This document shows positions 51,562 through 60,060 of a DNA stretch of 64,000 nt, piece after piece; position 1 is the stretch's first letter, and the number at the start of each line of letters is the position of its first letter. A program made the position numbers and the translations under genes. The stretch comes from Leucobacter sp. OLIS6. Its GTDB lineage: Bacteria; Actinomycetota; Actinomycetes; Actinomycetales; Microbacteriaceae. The notes below the pieces were generated by a model. That model did no database searches. It saw only the letters and a list, made by a program, of their open reading frames with translations, and was not told the origin of the DNA. Location of the stretch: positions 124,001 through 188,000 of the forward strand of contig NZ_MRAV01000011.1 in the NCBI RefSeq assembly GCF_002752355.1. Reading direction: 5' to 3'.

Positions 51562-51586
51562 TCGATCGAGGCCGGCATCTGCGACG

Positions 51587-51626
51587 GCGGGCCGGGATCC
51601 TCCTCGTCGGAAGGATCCCGGCCCGC
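51587..51626. terminator. Bidirectional hairpin terminator
   Basis: Fifteen-base-pair perfect arms (GCGGGCCGGGATCCT and complement) around a 10-nt loop. Lies between the convergent zf-TFIIB and TetR genes. Confidence 0.8.
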
Positions 51627-51649
51627 TGCCGTTCGCGCGGTGCGCCGGC

Positions 51650-52264
51650 TCAGTCGCGCGCGTCCTCGGGCAGTGCGGCCCCCAGCTCGCGCATCGCGGT
51701 GCGCGCCGATTGCCGGACGATCTTCTCGGTGATGGGCGCTTCGCCGGGGAGCGCGGCGCGCAGCAGCAGCGGGCCGTAGAGCAGGTCGATCACGTACTCC
51801 GCGTCTTCCGGGGGATCGATCTCGCCGCGGTCGACCGCGCGCTGCAGCATGCGGCGGCAGGACTCCCGCTGGGGGTGGATGAACTGGGAGGCGAACAGTT
51901 CGGCGACGACGTCGTCCTTCGCGCTGGCGTCGAGCAGCAGCGGGATCAGTTCGCGGCAGACGCCGTCGGTGTACATGTTCACCTGATCCTGCACGACGGA
52001 CTCGATGTCGCCGAGGAGGGTGCCGGTGTCGGACGCGGGGTCGAGCGCGTAGCGGTGCACCGCGACGTCGACCAGGAAGTGCCCGAGCGAGTTGTAACGC
52101 CGGTAGAAGGCGTCACGGTTGGTCCCGGCTCGGGTGATCAGGTCTTTCATGGAGATCGAGCGGATCTCCGAATCGATGGCGAGGCCCTCGAAAGCGCGCT
52201 TGAGCGCTTCGTCGATGCTCTTGTCGCGGGGCCGCCCGGAAGAGGTTCCTGCTGCTTTGCTCAT
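51650..52264 (-). CDS. TetR-family transcriptional regulator
   Basis: 204 residues from the ATG at 52264 (a TTG three codons upstream is possible). N-terminal HTH (SISMKDLITRAGTNRDAFYRRYNSLGHFL) and a helical ligand domain. The upstream gap to the Pr6Pr gene (188 nt) holds an inverted repeat, so it probably controls itself and perhaps that divergent gene. Ligand unknown. Confidence 0.85.
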   Translation of the reverse strand: MSKAAGTSSGRPRDKSIDEALKRAFEGLAIDSEIRSISMKDLITRAGTNRDAFYRRYNSLGHFLVDVAVHRYALDPASDTGTLLGDIESVVQDQVNMYTDGVCRELIPLLLDASAKDDVVAELFASQFIHPQRESCRRMLQRAVDRGEIDPPEDAEYVIDLLYGPLLLRAALPGEAPITEKIVRQSARTAMRELGAALPEDARD

Positions 52265-52295
52265 TGCTCGCAAGGATAGAGCATCGACCCTTTTT

Positions 52296-52311
52296 CCTTA
52301 CTGAGGTAAGG
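52296..52311. promoter_or_regulatory. TetR-type operator
   Basis: CCTTAC-TGAG-GTAAGG, six-base arms, 32 nt upstream of the TetR start. A further GTAAG half-site follows at once. Confidence 0.55.
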
Positions 52312-52440
52312 TAAGTGCTGGGTCGCGCATGCGCGCGGCGACGAGCGCCCTCCCCCCTGCACGGGGCCCGTCGTTCCACTCTGCCGGCACCCGGATCCGC
52401 GTCCGCGTGGAGCGGGGTGCCGGCAGAGTGCCCCAGCCGC

Positions 52441-52446
52441 TATGTT
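52441..52446 (+). promoter_or_regulatory. -10 element of a leaderless promoter (Pr6Pr protein)
   Basis: TATGTT, 6 nt before the ATG at 52453. Confidence 0.5.
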
Positions 52447-52452
52447 CGTGTC

Positions 52453-53166
52453 ATGAACTCGCCCCGCGGCATGAGAGCCTGGTCCTTCGTTCGGCTCCTC
52501 GGGTCGGCGCTGATCCTCGCCGCGGTCGTGCATCAGCTGATCATCACGGTGACGAATGCGCTCGAGGCGACCACGCCGCACGGGTCGCACCTGCCGACCG
52601 TGCTCGCCAACTTCGCGAGCTTCTTCACGATCGAGTCGAACCTGACCGCGGTGGTCGCGCTGCTGCTCGCCGGCCTCTGGGGGCTCCGCGCTGCGGAGGG
52701 CGAACGGGAGCCCCGCGGGCTCGCGATCCTGCTGGCCTGCGCCTCGACCTACATGATCACCACCGGCATCGTCTACAACATCCTGCTGCGCGGGATCGAA
52801 CTGCCGCAGGGCGCGACCGTGGCCTGGGCGAACGAGATGATGCACCTGGTCGGGCCGCTGCTGCTGCTCGCCGACGTGCTCGTCGCGCCGGGGCGCGGGC
52901 CGCTGCGAAAGCGCACGGTCGCCGTGATCGCGGCGTTCCCGGTGCTCTGGGCGGTGTACACGCTCGTGCGCGGGCCGCTCGTCACGAGTCCCGCGACGGG
53001 TCTGCCCTATTGGTATCCGTACCCGTTCCTCAATCCGAACCAGCCCGGCGGCTACCCGCTGGTCGCGGCGTACATCGTCGGAATCGCGATCGTCGTGCTC
53101 GCGATCGGGGCCGGGGTGGTCTGGATCTCGCGGCGGCGGAGCCGGAATCGGGCGTCGGTGCGCTAA
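52453..53166 (+). CDS. Pr6Pr-family six-helix membrane protein
   Basis: 237 residues. Six membrane helices with the conserved NFASFFTIESNLTAV, TYMITTGIVYNILLRG and WANEMMHLVGPLLLLAD elements of the Pr6Pr (FAR-17a/AIG1-like) family. Function unknown; eukaryotic relatives hydrolyse fatty-acid esters of hydroxy fatty acids using Thr and His residues, and a Thr and His occupy similar places here (ITTG, MMHL). It lacks a ribosome site and appears leaderless. Confidence 0.8.
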   Translation: MNSPRGMRAWSFVRLLGSALILAAVVHQLIITVTNALEATTPHGSHLPTVLANFASFFTIESNLTAVVALLLAGLWGLRAAEGEREPRGLAILLACASTYMITTGIVYNILLRGIELPQGATVAWANEMMHLVGPLLLLADVLVAPGRGPLRKRTVAVIAAFPVLWAVYTLVRGPLVTSPATGLPYWYPYPFLNPNQPGGYPLVAAYIVGIAIVVLAIGAGVVWISRRRSRNRASVR

Positions 53167-53402
53167 CGCGCGAGCGCCGCGACGACAAACCAGTGGCCGC
53201 CCGTGCTGCGCGCTTCGAACTCGCGCAGCGCCCCCGAGATCTCGGAGCGTGCGTGGAAGCGCCATCTCGCGCCCGCGGCATCGGCGAGCGGAGCCGGGGC
53301 GTCCACGACGCGCCAGCGTTCGCTCCGCCACACCATGCGGTCGGGCCGGCCGTCGGTGAGCCAGAGCGCGACCTGATCGTCCAGCAGCACGTCGACGCTC
53401 AT
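53163..53402 (-). CDS. SOS-controlled small protein, DUF6504-like
   Basis: 79 residues from the ATG at 53402; the open frame extends farther but through the LexA box. A compact beta-type domain with VDVLLDDQVALWLTDGRPDRMVWRSERWRV and a C-terminal GGHWFVVAALAR. Resembles the DUF6504 family often found beside actinobacterial DNA-repair polymerases (ImuB/DinB/DnaE2). A perfect LexA box lies 19 nt upstream, so it is probably induced by DNA damage. Function unknown. Confidence 0.7.
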   Translation of the reverse strand: MSVDVLLDDQVALWLTDGRPDRMVWRSERWRVVDAPAPLADAAGARWRFHARSEISGALREFEARSTGGHWFVVAALAR

Positions 53403-53420
53403 CTCGCACCCCCGAATCGT

Positions 53421-53436
53421 TCGAACACATGTTCGA
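53421..53436. promoter_or_regulatory. LexA (SOS) box
   Basis: TCGAACACATGTTCGA matches the actinobacterial consensus TCGAAC-N4-GTTCGA exactly and is fully palindromic. Nearest gene start is the small protein at 53402 on the minus strand. Confidence 0.85.
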
Positions 53437-53493
53437 GTATCCAGGGGCTCCGGAGGCGGTCGCAAGTCGACGCTCGGCGATCCGCGAGATCGG

Positions 53494-54123
53494 TCAGGAG
53501 CGCCGAAGATCCTGCGAGATCCCATCCGACGCGAGCACGGCCCGGTCGATGAGTTCCCGGTCGCCGGGCCGTTCGGGATCGAGCCAGTCGTCGTGCATCT
53601 CGGCAGGGAGGATCAGTGGCATGCGCGGTTCCCCGTCGCCGGAGTGCGCGTCGAGCGCCGGACCGACCGCGCGACGGGTCACGAGCGAGTAGCTCAGGAT
53701 CTCCTCGCCGTTCGCGTCGTGCGACGCGGAGGTGATCGCGGCGATGCCGAACATCGCGCCGCCCAGGTCGAGCCTCACCCCCTTCTCCAGGTACCAGCTC
53801 GCGGGCACCAGCGCGCGGTGCTGGAACGGGGTGCGCCAGGATCGCAGCAGCGCGTCGTCGCGGGAATTGAACGCCGAGAACCTCGCCGGTGCGTCGCCCC
53901 TCCAGAGCCACCACCAGGCCAGGTCGAGCCGCCGCTGCCCGTCGACCTCGCGGATCAGCGGGTTCAGGTTTCGGGCGTGCTTGCCGGTGATCCGCGCCGT
54001 GCCGTCGCGCTGCGCCGCCCACTCGGCGACGCGTTCCGCCGATTCCCGCTCGTCGAGCGGCGGGATCGGGGTGTCCGGCGGTTCGACGTAGGGTCCGCCG
54101 CCCAGTCCGTACTGCGCGCACAT
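53494..54123 (-). CDS. SRAP-domain (YedK/HMCES-like) protein, divergent active site
   Basis: 209 residues, starting MCAQYGLGG so that Cys2 becomes the N-terminal nucleophile. Landmarks of the SRAP fold include FSAFNSRDD (Asn, equals Asn75 of YedK), ALVPASWYLEKG and EPRMPLILPAE. In E. coli YedK the last two read GWFEW (Glu105) and HDRRP (His160); here Leu-Glu and Glu replace them. SRAP proteins bind abasic sites covalently through Cys2 to protect DNA. It sits upstream of a LexA-boxed gene on the same strand. The chemistry may differ from YedK. Confidence 0.85.
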   Translation of the reverse strand: MCAQYGLGGGPYVEPPDTPIPPLDERESAERVAEWAAQRDGTARITGKHARNLNPLIREVDGQRRLDLAWWWLWRGDAPARFSAFNSRDDALLRSWRTPFQHRALVPASWYLEKGVRLDLGGAMFGIAAITSASHDANGEEILSYSLVTRRAVGPALDAHSGDGEPRMPLILPAEMHDDWLDPERPGDRELIDRAVLASDGISQDLRRS

Positions 54124-54173
54124 GCCGGAATCGTACGTCCGGCGGCGCGCTGGGGGAAGGCCGGAGTCCCGGT

Positions 54174-55154
54174 TCACCCGCCCATCGTCAGCACGAGCTT
54201 GCCGGTGGTGCGCCCGGTCTCGCCCGCGGCGTGCGCGGCGGCGGCCTCGCTCATCGGGAAGACGCCCGCGATCTCGGCGCGGAGCGCACCGTTCGCGGCG
54301 AGCTCCGCCACGGCGAGCATTCCCGCGTGGTCGGCCTCGACGAGGATCAGCTCCGCGCGGACGCCGAGCTCGGCCGCCCGATCGAAGAGCCCCTCGGCCG
54401 GGCGGGGGAGCGTCGAGACCATGATTCCGCCGAGGCGGAGCGTGCGCAGCGAACGCAGCTGGTAGTCGCCGCCGATGGTGTCGAGCACGACGTCGACGTC
54501 GCGCACGACCTCGGCGAAGTCCTCGGTGCGGTAGTCGACCACCTCGTCGGCACCGAGGCCCCGCACGAACTCGTGCTTGGCGGCGCTCGCCGTGCCGATC
54601 ACCGTCGCGCCGCGCGCCTTCGCGATCTGGACCGCGAGGTGCCCCACCCCGCCGGCCGCCGCGTGCACCAGCACGCGCTGCCCCGGTCCGACGCCCGCGG
54701 TGTCGACCAGCGACTGCCAGGCGGTGAGCGCCGCGAGCGGCAGCGCGCCGGCCTGCACGATGCCGATCCCCTCGGGGATGCGCACGAAGGCGCGCGTCGG
54801 GCCGACCACGAACTCGGCGTGGGATCCGACTCCGTGCGGGTACGGCAGCATGCCGAAGACCTCGTCGCCCGGCGCGAAGAGCGTGACTCCGAGGCCCACC
54901 GCCTCCACGACCCCGGCGACGTCCCAGCCGAGGGTCAGTGGCAGGGCGCCGGCCCATCCGGGGGCGGCGCGGTGCTTCCAATCGGTGGGGTTCACCCCGG
55001 CGGCGCGCACCCGGATCAGCACCTCGCCGATCCCGGGAACGGGGCGAGGCACCTCCGCCAGGTGCAGCACCTCCGGGCCGCCGAACGACTCCTGCCGGAC
55101 GGCGCGCATGGTCGGCGCTTCGGTCGTGCTCGGGATCTGCTCCGCAGTGCTCAT
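54174..55154 (-). CDS. NADP-dependent MDR oxidoreductase (quinone-oxidoreductase type)
   Basis: 326 residues from the ATG at 55154 (a longer start at 55178 is possible). GroES-like N-terminal domain (MRAVRQESFGGPEVL, GVNPTDWK) and a Rossmann domain with AAAGGVGHLAVQIAK. No zinc-ligand Cys. Reduces quinones or enones using NADPH. TACCCT lies 7 nt before the start. Confidence 0.9.
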   Translation of the reverse strand: MSTAEQIPSTTEAPTMRAVRQESFGGPEVLHLAEVPRPVPGIGEVLIRVRAAGVNPTDWKHRAAPGWAGALPLTLGWDVAGVVEAVGLGVTLFAPGDEVFGMLPYPHGVGSHAEFVVGPTRAFVRIPEGIGIVQAGALPLAALTAWQSLVDTAGVGPGQRVLVHAAAGGVGHLAVQIAKARGATVIGTASAAKHEFVRGLGADEVVDYRTEDFAEVVRDVDVVLDTIGGDYQLRSLRTLRLGGIMVSTLPRPAEGLFDRAAELGVRAELILVEADHAGMLAVAELAANGALRAEIAGVFPMSEAAAAHAAGETGRTTGKLVLTMGG

Positions 55155-55161
55155 GGTCCTC

Positions 55162-55167
55162 AGGGTA
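55162..55167 (-). promoter_or_regulatory. -10 element of a leaderless promoter (MDR oxidoreductase)
   Basis: TACCCT on the minus strand, 7 nt before ATG 55154. Confidence 0.4.
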
Positions 55168-55230
55168 GCCCCGGCCACTGCGTGCGCGCCGGGGTGATCT
55201 GGCGCGCACGAAGTGGCCGGGCGGCTGCGG

Positions 55231-56868
55231 TCACGCGCGGTGCGTCACGAGGCCGTCCGACACGGTCAGCAGCACCCGGCCCGCCGCGAGCGCGTCGGGG
55301 TCCGCGGCGAGCGGATCGACGTCGAGCACGGCGAACGAAGCGGGCTCGTCGACGGCGAGCACGCCGGAGCGCTCGCCGATGGCCGCGCCGGGCTGCGTCG
55401 TGTAGCCCTCGAGTGCTTCGCGGGCGGTGAGGCCCTGCTCGGGCAGCACGGGCTCGACCTCGGGCGAGCCCGCCGGGCGGCGCAGTTGCGCGTCGGCCAT
55501 GATCTCGAGCGGGTTGAACGGTGCGACGGGGAAGTCGGAGCCGAGGGCGAGGACCGCGCCCGAGTCGCGGACATCCCGCGTGCACCAGGCGCGATGCGCG
55601 CGCGTCTCGCCCAACCGCCGCGACCAGTCGTCGCTGCCGTCGGCCCGGGTGTAGTGGGTGCAGTGGGTCGGCTGCATGCTCGCGGCGATGCCGGCGGCGG
55701 CGAGCCGCTCGATGACGTCCTTCGAGACCGATTCGATGTGCTCGATGCGGTGCTGCGGCCCGCCCGCGGGGAGCGCGGCGAGGGTCTCGACGACGAACCG
55801 GATGCCGCGCTCGCCGATCGCGTGGGTCGCGGTCGGGATCCCGGCCCCGTGGAATCGGGCGATCCGCTCGGCGTAGGCGGCGTGGTCGCGCCAGACCGAC
55901 TCGGTGTTCTCGCCGTGGATGTCAGGGGTCTCGAGCCAGGCGGTGCCGCCCTCGACCGTGCCGTCGATGAAGAACTTGATCCCGCCGACGCTCCAGCGAT
56001 CCCCGCCGCGGCCCTGCCGGGCGATCAGCTCGTCGATCCCCGCGTCGGTCGTGCCGGGCTCGCACCACGGCGAGAGGCGCAGCGAGACGGGGAGCGGGGC
56101 GATCCGCTCGGCGGCCTCCAGGATCGCGATGGCGTCCGGATCCTGCAGATCCATGACGTGCACGCGGGCGATGCCGGTCGCGGCCATCGCGCCGAGCAGC
56201 GCGTGCAGCTCGTGCGCCTGCTCCTCGGGGCTGCGCGCCGGCAGGTGCGCGCGTACGTCGTTCAGCGCGCTGAACTCGAGCACGTGCCCGGTGGGGCGGC
56301 CGTCGGCGTCGGCGACGATGCTGGAGCCGTCGGGATAGCTGCGCCCCTCGGTGAACCCGGCGAGACGGAGCAGCGCGTCGGAGGCCAGCGCGGAGTGGCC
56401 GTCGAACATGCCGACGTGGGCGAGCCGATCCGGGCCGAGAAGTTCGGTGAGGATCCCGTTCGTGATCGGGGCGCCCTCGAACGCGTTCGGATCCAGCCCC
56501 GAGGCGAAGAACCAGTCGCTTCCGGCCTGCTCGGCGGCGCCCCGCGCGAGCGCTTCCCGCAGAGCCGCGAAGGTCGGCACCCCAGAGAGGTCGGTGCCCT
56601 GCGGGATCGAGACGCTCGCGACCGGGTGCGCGTGCGCGTCGGTGAACGCGGGGACGATGGTGCCGGCCGCGAAGTCGAGACGCTCGGTGCGCTCATCGGC
56701 CAGTGCGACGATCTCGGATCGCGGCCCGACGGCGACGATCCGGTCGCCGGCGACGGCGATCGCGTCGGCCGCGGGGTTCGCACTGCCGGCACTGCCGTCG
56801 CCGCCGCCGGCGTCGAGGGCGTGGAGTCGGGCACCGGTGACGATCAGATCGATCGGAGGAGTGGTCAT
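55231..56868 (-). CDS. Amidohydrolase, YtcJ type (second of two)
   Basis: 545 residues, ATG at 56868 with GAAGGGAA upstream. Amidohydrolase barrel: FTDAHAHPVASV (HxH), VGGIKFFIDGTVEGGTAWLE, ATHAIGERG and RIEHIES, then GSDFPVAPFNPLE (metal Asp). A putative N-acyl amino acid or formamide hydrolase. It lies 26 nt after an APC amino-acid permease on the same strand, so uptake and hydrolysis of an amide may be coupled, under the divergent LacI regulator. Confidence 0.88.
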   Translation of the reverse strand: MTTPPIDLIVTGARLHALDAGGGDGSAGSANPAADAIAVAGDRIVAVGPRSEIVALADERTERLDFAAGTIVPAFTDAHAHPVASVSIPQGTDLSGVPTFAALREALARGAAEQAGSDWFFASGLDPNAFEGAPITNGILTELLGPDRLAHVGMFDGHSALASDALLRLAGFTEGRSYPDGSSIVADADGRPTGHVLEFSALNDVRAHLPARSPEEQAHELHALLGAMAATGIARVHVMDLQDPDAIAILEAAERIAPLPVSLRLSPWCEPGTTDAGIDELIARQGRGGDRWSVGGIKFFIDGTVEGGTAWLETPDIHGENTESVWRDHAAYAERIARFHGAGIPTATHAIGERGIRFVVETLAALPAGGPQHRIEHIESVSKDVIERLAAAGIAASMQPTHCTHYTRADGSDDWSRRLGETRAHRAWCTRDVRDSGAVLALGSDFPVAPFNPLEIMADAQLRRPAGSPEVEPVLPEQGLTAREALEGYTTQPGAAIGERSGVLAVDEPASFAVLDVDPLAADPDALAAGRVLLTVSDGLVTHRA

Positions 56869-56894
56869 TGCGGGTTCCCTTCGGTTCCGTGCGA

Positions 56895-58325
56895 TCAGCG
56901 GGTGGCGTTCTCGTCGAGCGGGTGCTCGTCGGCGTAGGCGTCGATCGCCTCGGTGGAGGGGGTCTCCTCCTCGAAGCTCATGCGCGGCACCGGGCGGCGG
57001 AAGAAGCCGGTCTTCGCGGCGATGATCGCGAAGCCGATCAGGGCCCAGATTCCGCCGACGATCCACGTCGTGGGGTGCAGCGAGGTCCAGAGCCAGATCG
57101 AGAGCGCGACGCCGACGGCGGGTACGACGCCGTAGAGGATCCAGCCCTTCGCACTGCGGTCGCCCGCGCCGCCGCGGGGGAACAGGTACACGCGGATCAC
57201 CGAGAGGTTGACCATGGTGAACGCCGCCAGGGCGCCGAAGCTGATCATGAACGCGGCCTGGTCGAGGGTGAGGAACAGGCAGGCGAGCGCGAACACCGAG
57301 ACGGTGACGGCCGCGACGACGGGCGTGCCGAAGCGCTTCGAGAGCCGGCCGAGGGGCTTCGGGAGGGTGCCGTCGCGGCCCATCGAGTAGAGGATGCGGG
57401 CGACCGAGACCTGGCCGGCGAGGCCGGATCCGATGCAGCCCGCGATCGAGCCGATCACGACGATGGCCTCGAAGAGCGGAGCGAGACTTCCGCCCAGGTG
57501 GGAGACGAGCGCGACGCCGGCCGCGTTCTTCATCTCGTCGGGGATCGCCGACCAGTCGGCGGGGTGGTAGGCCAGCGCGCCGATCCACGAGATGAAGATG
57601 AAGAGCGCACCGCCGATGAGGGTGGTGAGCATGATGGCGCGCGGGATGTCGCGGCGGGCGTTCTTCGCCTCTTCGGAGAGGGTCGAGACGGCGTCGAAGC
57701 CGAGGAACGAGAGCGCGAGCACGGCGGCGCCTGAGAGCGCGGGGCTGAAGCCCTCGGCGCCGGGCACGAAGGGTTCGAGCAGACCGGGCGCGTTCGGGTC
57801 GTTGATCGCGGCCTTCACCGCCAGGATCACGAAGAGCAGGGCGGTCGCGAGGGAGACCGCGATGATGGCGGTGTTGAGCCGGTTCACCATCTTGATGCCC
57901 AGGATGTTGAACACCAGCACCAGCACGAGCGCTGCGAAGGCGAACACCTGCGGCGGGACGCTCGGGAACTGCGTGCCGACGTAGAAGCCGAGGATCATGA
58001 AGTTGATCATCGGGATGAAGAGGTAGTCGAGCAGCAGCACCCAGCCGGTCATGAATCCGGCGATGCCGCCGTAGGCCTGCTGGGTGTAGGTGTAGGCGGA
58101 TCCCGCGACGGGGAACTTCTTCACCATCGCCGCGTAGCTCGCGGCGGTGAAGAGCATGGTGATGAGCGCGATGACGTACGAGAGCGGGAGGTGGCCGTCG
58201 GTCAGCTGGTTGACGATGCCGTAGGTGGTGAAGACGGTACCGATGGCCATGTAGCTGAGGCCGAAGACGACGAGGCCGGTGAGGCCGAGGGTACGGCGCA
58301 GGTGCGCGGAAGATTGCTGGGCCAC
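56895..58325 (-). CDS. APC-family amino-acid/amine permease
   Basis: 476 residues from the GTG at 58325, behind GAAGGAG; an ATG at 58346 would add seven residues. Twelve membrane helices of the APC fold, starting GLTGLVVFGLSYMAIGTVFTTYG and containing the SFLGFDAVSTLSEEAKNARRDIPRAI signature. Imports an amino acid or related amine with H+ or Na+. First gene of an operon with the YtcJ amidohydrolase. A TTGCG-AC-CGCAA operator lies upstream. Confidence 0.9.
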   Translation of the reverse strand: MAQQSSAHLRRTLGLTGLVVFGLSYMAIGTVFTTYGIVNQLTDGHLPLSYVIALITMLFTAASYAAMVKKFPVAGSAYTYTQQAYGGIAGFMTGWVLLLDYLFIPMINFMILGFYVGTQFPSVPPQVFAFAALVLVLVFNILGIKMVNRLNTAIIAVSLATALLFVILAVKAAINDPNAPGLLEPFVPGAEGFSPALSGAAVLALSFLGFDAVSTLSEEAKNARRDIPRAIMLTTLIGGALFIFISWIGALAYHPADWSAIPDEMKNAAGVALVSHLGGSLAPLFEAIVVIGSIAGCIGSGLAGQVSVARILYSMGRDGTLPKPLGRLSKRFGTPVVAAVTVSVFALACLFLTLDQAAFMISFGALAAFTMVNLSVIRVYLFPRGGAGDRSAKGWILYGVVPAVGVALSIWLWTSLHPTTWIVGGIWALIGFAIIAAKTGFFRRPVPRMSFEEETPSTEAIDAYADEHPLDENATR

Positions 58326-58380
58326 GGGTTCTCCTTCGAACGGCATTCGCGGGTCTGGGGTGAATGCTAAACCGATATAG

Positions 58381-58392
58381 TTGCGACCGCAA
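58381..58392. promoter_or_regulatory. LacI-type operator between permease and LacI gene
   Basis: TTGCG-AC-CGCAA, five-base arms, midway in the 122-nt divergent gap. LacI-family sites commonly have this TTGCG half-site. Confidence 0.6.
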
Positions 58393-58435
58393 ACCCGCCG
58401 CCCGTACCGCGGTCCGGCTGCGGGCACGTCGGTGA

Positions 58436-58441
58436 TACCTT
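58436..58441 (+). promoter_or_regulatory. -10 element of a leaderless promoter (LacI regulator)
   Basis: TACCTT, 6 nt before ATG 58448; no ribosome site. Confidence 0.55.
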
Positions 58442-58447
58442 CGCTTC

Positions 58448-59476
58448 ATGCCCGTCAAACGCCCCGTGACCCTGCAGGACGTGGCGGACCTCGCCGGCGT
58501 CTCGCGCGGAGCGGCGTCGTTCGCCCTCACCGACCGCGCCGGAGTGTCCGCCGCGACCCGCGAACGGGTGCGCGCCGCCGCCGCCGAACTCGGGTACCGA
58601 CCGAACCCGACGGCCCGCAACCTCCGCGCCGCGCGCACCGGGATCATCGTCGTCTACCTGCCGAGCATCGCGACCACGCTCGGTTATTACACGGAGGCGG
58701 CGTTCGGCATGGTCGACGAGGCGCTCGATGCCGGCCTGCTGGTGACGCTCCTGCCGCGGCCGGCGAGCGGACGACCGCTGCCCCGCATCGACGCCGACGG
58801 CATCATCGCCATCGACCCGGTCGCGGACGATCCCGTGCTCGAGCAGCTGCTCGCACCCGGGCTCCCCGTGGTGAGCGGCGAAGCCATGCCAGCGGAGTAC
58901 CGGACGGTCGACGGCGAGGTCCGCTCCGATCACGCCGCAGCGACCCGCGAGCTGCTCGACCACTTCGCCGAGCACGGTGCGCGCGCCCCCGCGATCATCG
59001 TGCCCGAGATGTTCAGCGGGTGGTCCGACGAGATCACGCAGGCCTACCGCGACTGGTGCGCCGAACGCGGAGTGCGCGAGCGCATCGAAGCCGTCTCCGT
59101 GGAAGGACTGACCGACTCGACGATCGCGGCGACCCGGAAACTGCTCGGCGACGCGGATCCGGCCGACGCGATCATCTCGCTCACCGAAGGGTCGGTGCTC
59201 AACGTGATCACCAGCGCGACGGAGTACGGCCGCACGGTCGGGGAGGACCTGCTCGTCGCCGCGGCAGTGGACTCGCCGGCGCTGCGCTACACCGAGCCGT
59301 CGATCACCGCGATCGACCTGCACCCGCGGGTCTTCGGACGCGAGTGCATGCGGATCATGCGGGAGGTGCTCGACGAACGCGCCTCCGGTGCGGCGCCACG
59401 GCGGCGGGACGTACCGATCGACGTGGTCTTCCGCGATTCCACACGCGGACGGGGCGGGGCGTGGGAGCGCGCATGA
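58448..59476 (+). CDS. LacI-family transcriptional regulator
   Basis: 342 residues. N-terminal HTH (VTLQDVADLAGVSRGAASFAL) and hinge helix, then a periplasmic-binding-protein-like effector domain (IIVVYLPSIATTLGYYTEAAFGMVDEALDAG). Divergent from the APC permease-amidohydrolase operon, its likely target. Stop codon overlaps the MarR start (ATGA). The effector is probably a compound imported by the permease rather than a sugar (inference). Confidence 0.92.
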   Translation: MPVKRPVTLQDVADLAGVSRGAASFALTDRAGVSAATRERVRAAAAELGYRPNPTARNLRAARTGIIVVYLPSIATTLGYYTEAAFGMVDEALDAGLLVTLLPRPASGRPLPRIDADGIIAIDPVADDPVLEQLLAPGLPVVSGEAMPAEYRTVDGEVRSDHAAATRELLDHFAEHGARAPAIIVPEMFSGWSDEITQAYRDWCAERGVRERIEAVSVEGLTDSTIAATRKLLGDADPADAIISLTEGSVLNVITSATEYGRTVGEDLLVAAAVDSPALRYTEPSITAIDLHPRVFGRECMRIMREVLDERASGAAPRRRDVPIDVVFRDSTRGRGGAWERA

Positions 59477-60060
59477 GCGACGCCGACCGGCTCGACGGCG
59501 CGGAGCAGGAGCTCTGGCGGAATCTGGTGCGGATCACCGCCGAGCTGCCGAGCGCGATCGAGGCGCGGCTCAAGCGCGACGCGGGGGTCTCGTACCTCGA
59601 CTTCCGGCTGCTCGGGTCGCTGTCGGAAGCGCCATCGGGGATCCGGACCATGAGCGAGCTCGCGGCCCGCATGAGCGTCTCGATCGCGCGGCTGTCGGTC
59701 GCGGTCGGCCGGCTCGAACGGCGGTCCTGGGTGCAGCGCGAGCAGAACCCCGATGACGGCCGTGCCACGGACGTGGTGCTCACGGAAGGCGGCCGGGCGC
59801 ACCTCGAGGCGCACGTCGTCGCGCACGTGCAGCAGTTGCGACGGCTCGTTTTCGAGGCGATCGAGCCCGCTCGGCAGGCCGAGCTCTCGGAGCTGCTCGG
59901 GCGCGTGCTCGGCACAATCGGGAAGGACCCGTGCGCGCGCTTCGAGGGCGATGCGCGCACCGCGCAGCCCGTCGCGTACGCAGCGGCCTGGTCGCCGCTC
60001 ACCGGGCCGCGGTCGGTCAGCGATACACCTCGCGGCGGTGCGCGGCCCGGACGACGGTGA
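59473..60060 (+). CDS. MarR-family transcriptional regulator
   Basis: 195 residues. Winged helix (SELAARMSVSIARLSVAVGRLERRSWVQREQNPDDGRATDVVLTEGG). The C-terminal ~40 residues are not conserved and their coding sequence overlaps the 3' end of the RelE toxin gene by 44 nt on the opposite strand. Translationally coupled to LacI. Confidence 0.85.
   Translation: MSDADRLDGAEQELWRNLVRITAELPSAIEARLKRDAGVSYLDFRLLGSLSEAPSGIRTMSELAARMSVSIARLSVAVGRLERRSWVQREQNPDDGRATDVVLTEGGRAHLEAHVVAHVQQLRRLVFEAIEPARQAELSELLGRVLGTIGKDPCARFEGDARTAQPVAYAAAWSPLTGPRSVSDTPRGGARPGRR

Noticed and set aside
56865-58647. Upstream extension of the second amidohydrolase to about 1138 codons
   Set aside because: It is the antisense/out-of-frame shadow of the APC permease; the ATG at 56868 with its own ribosome site is the true start.
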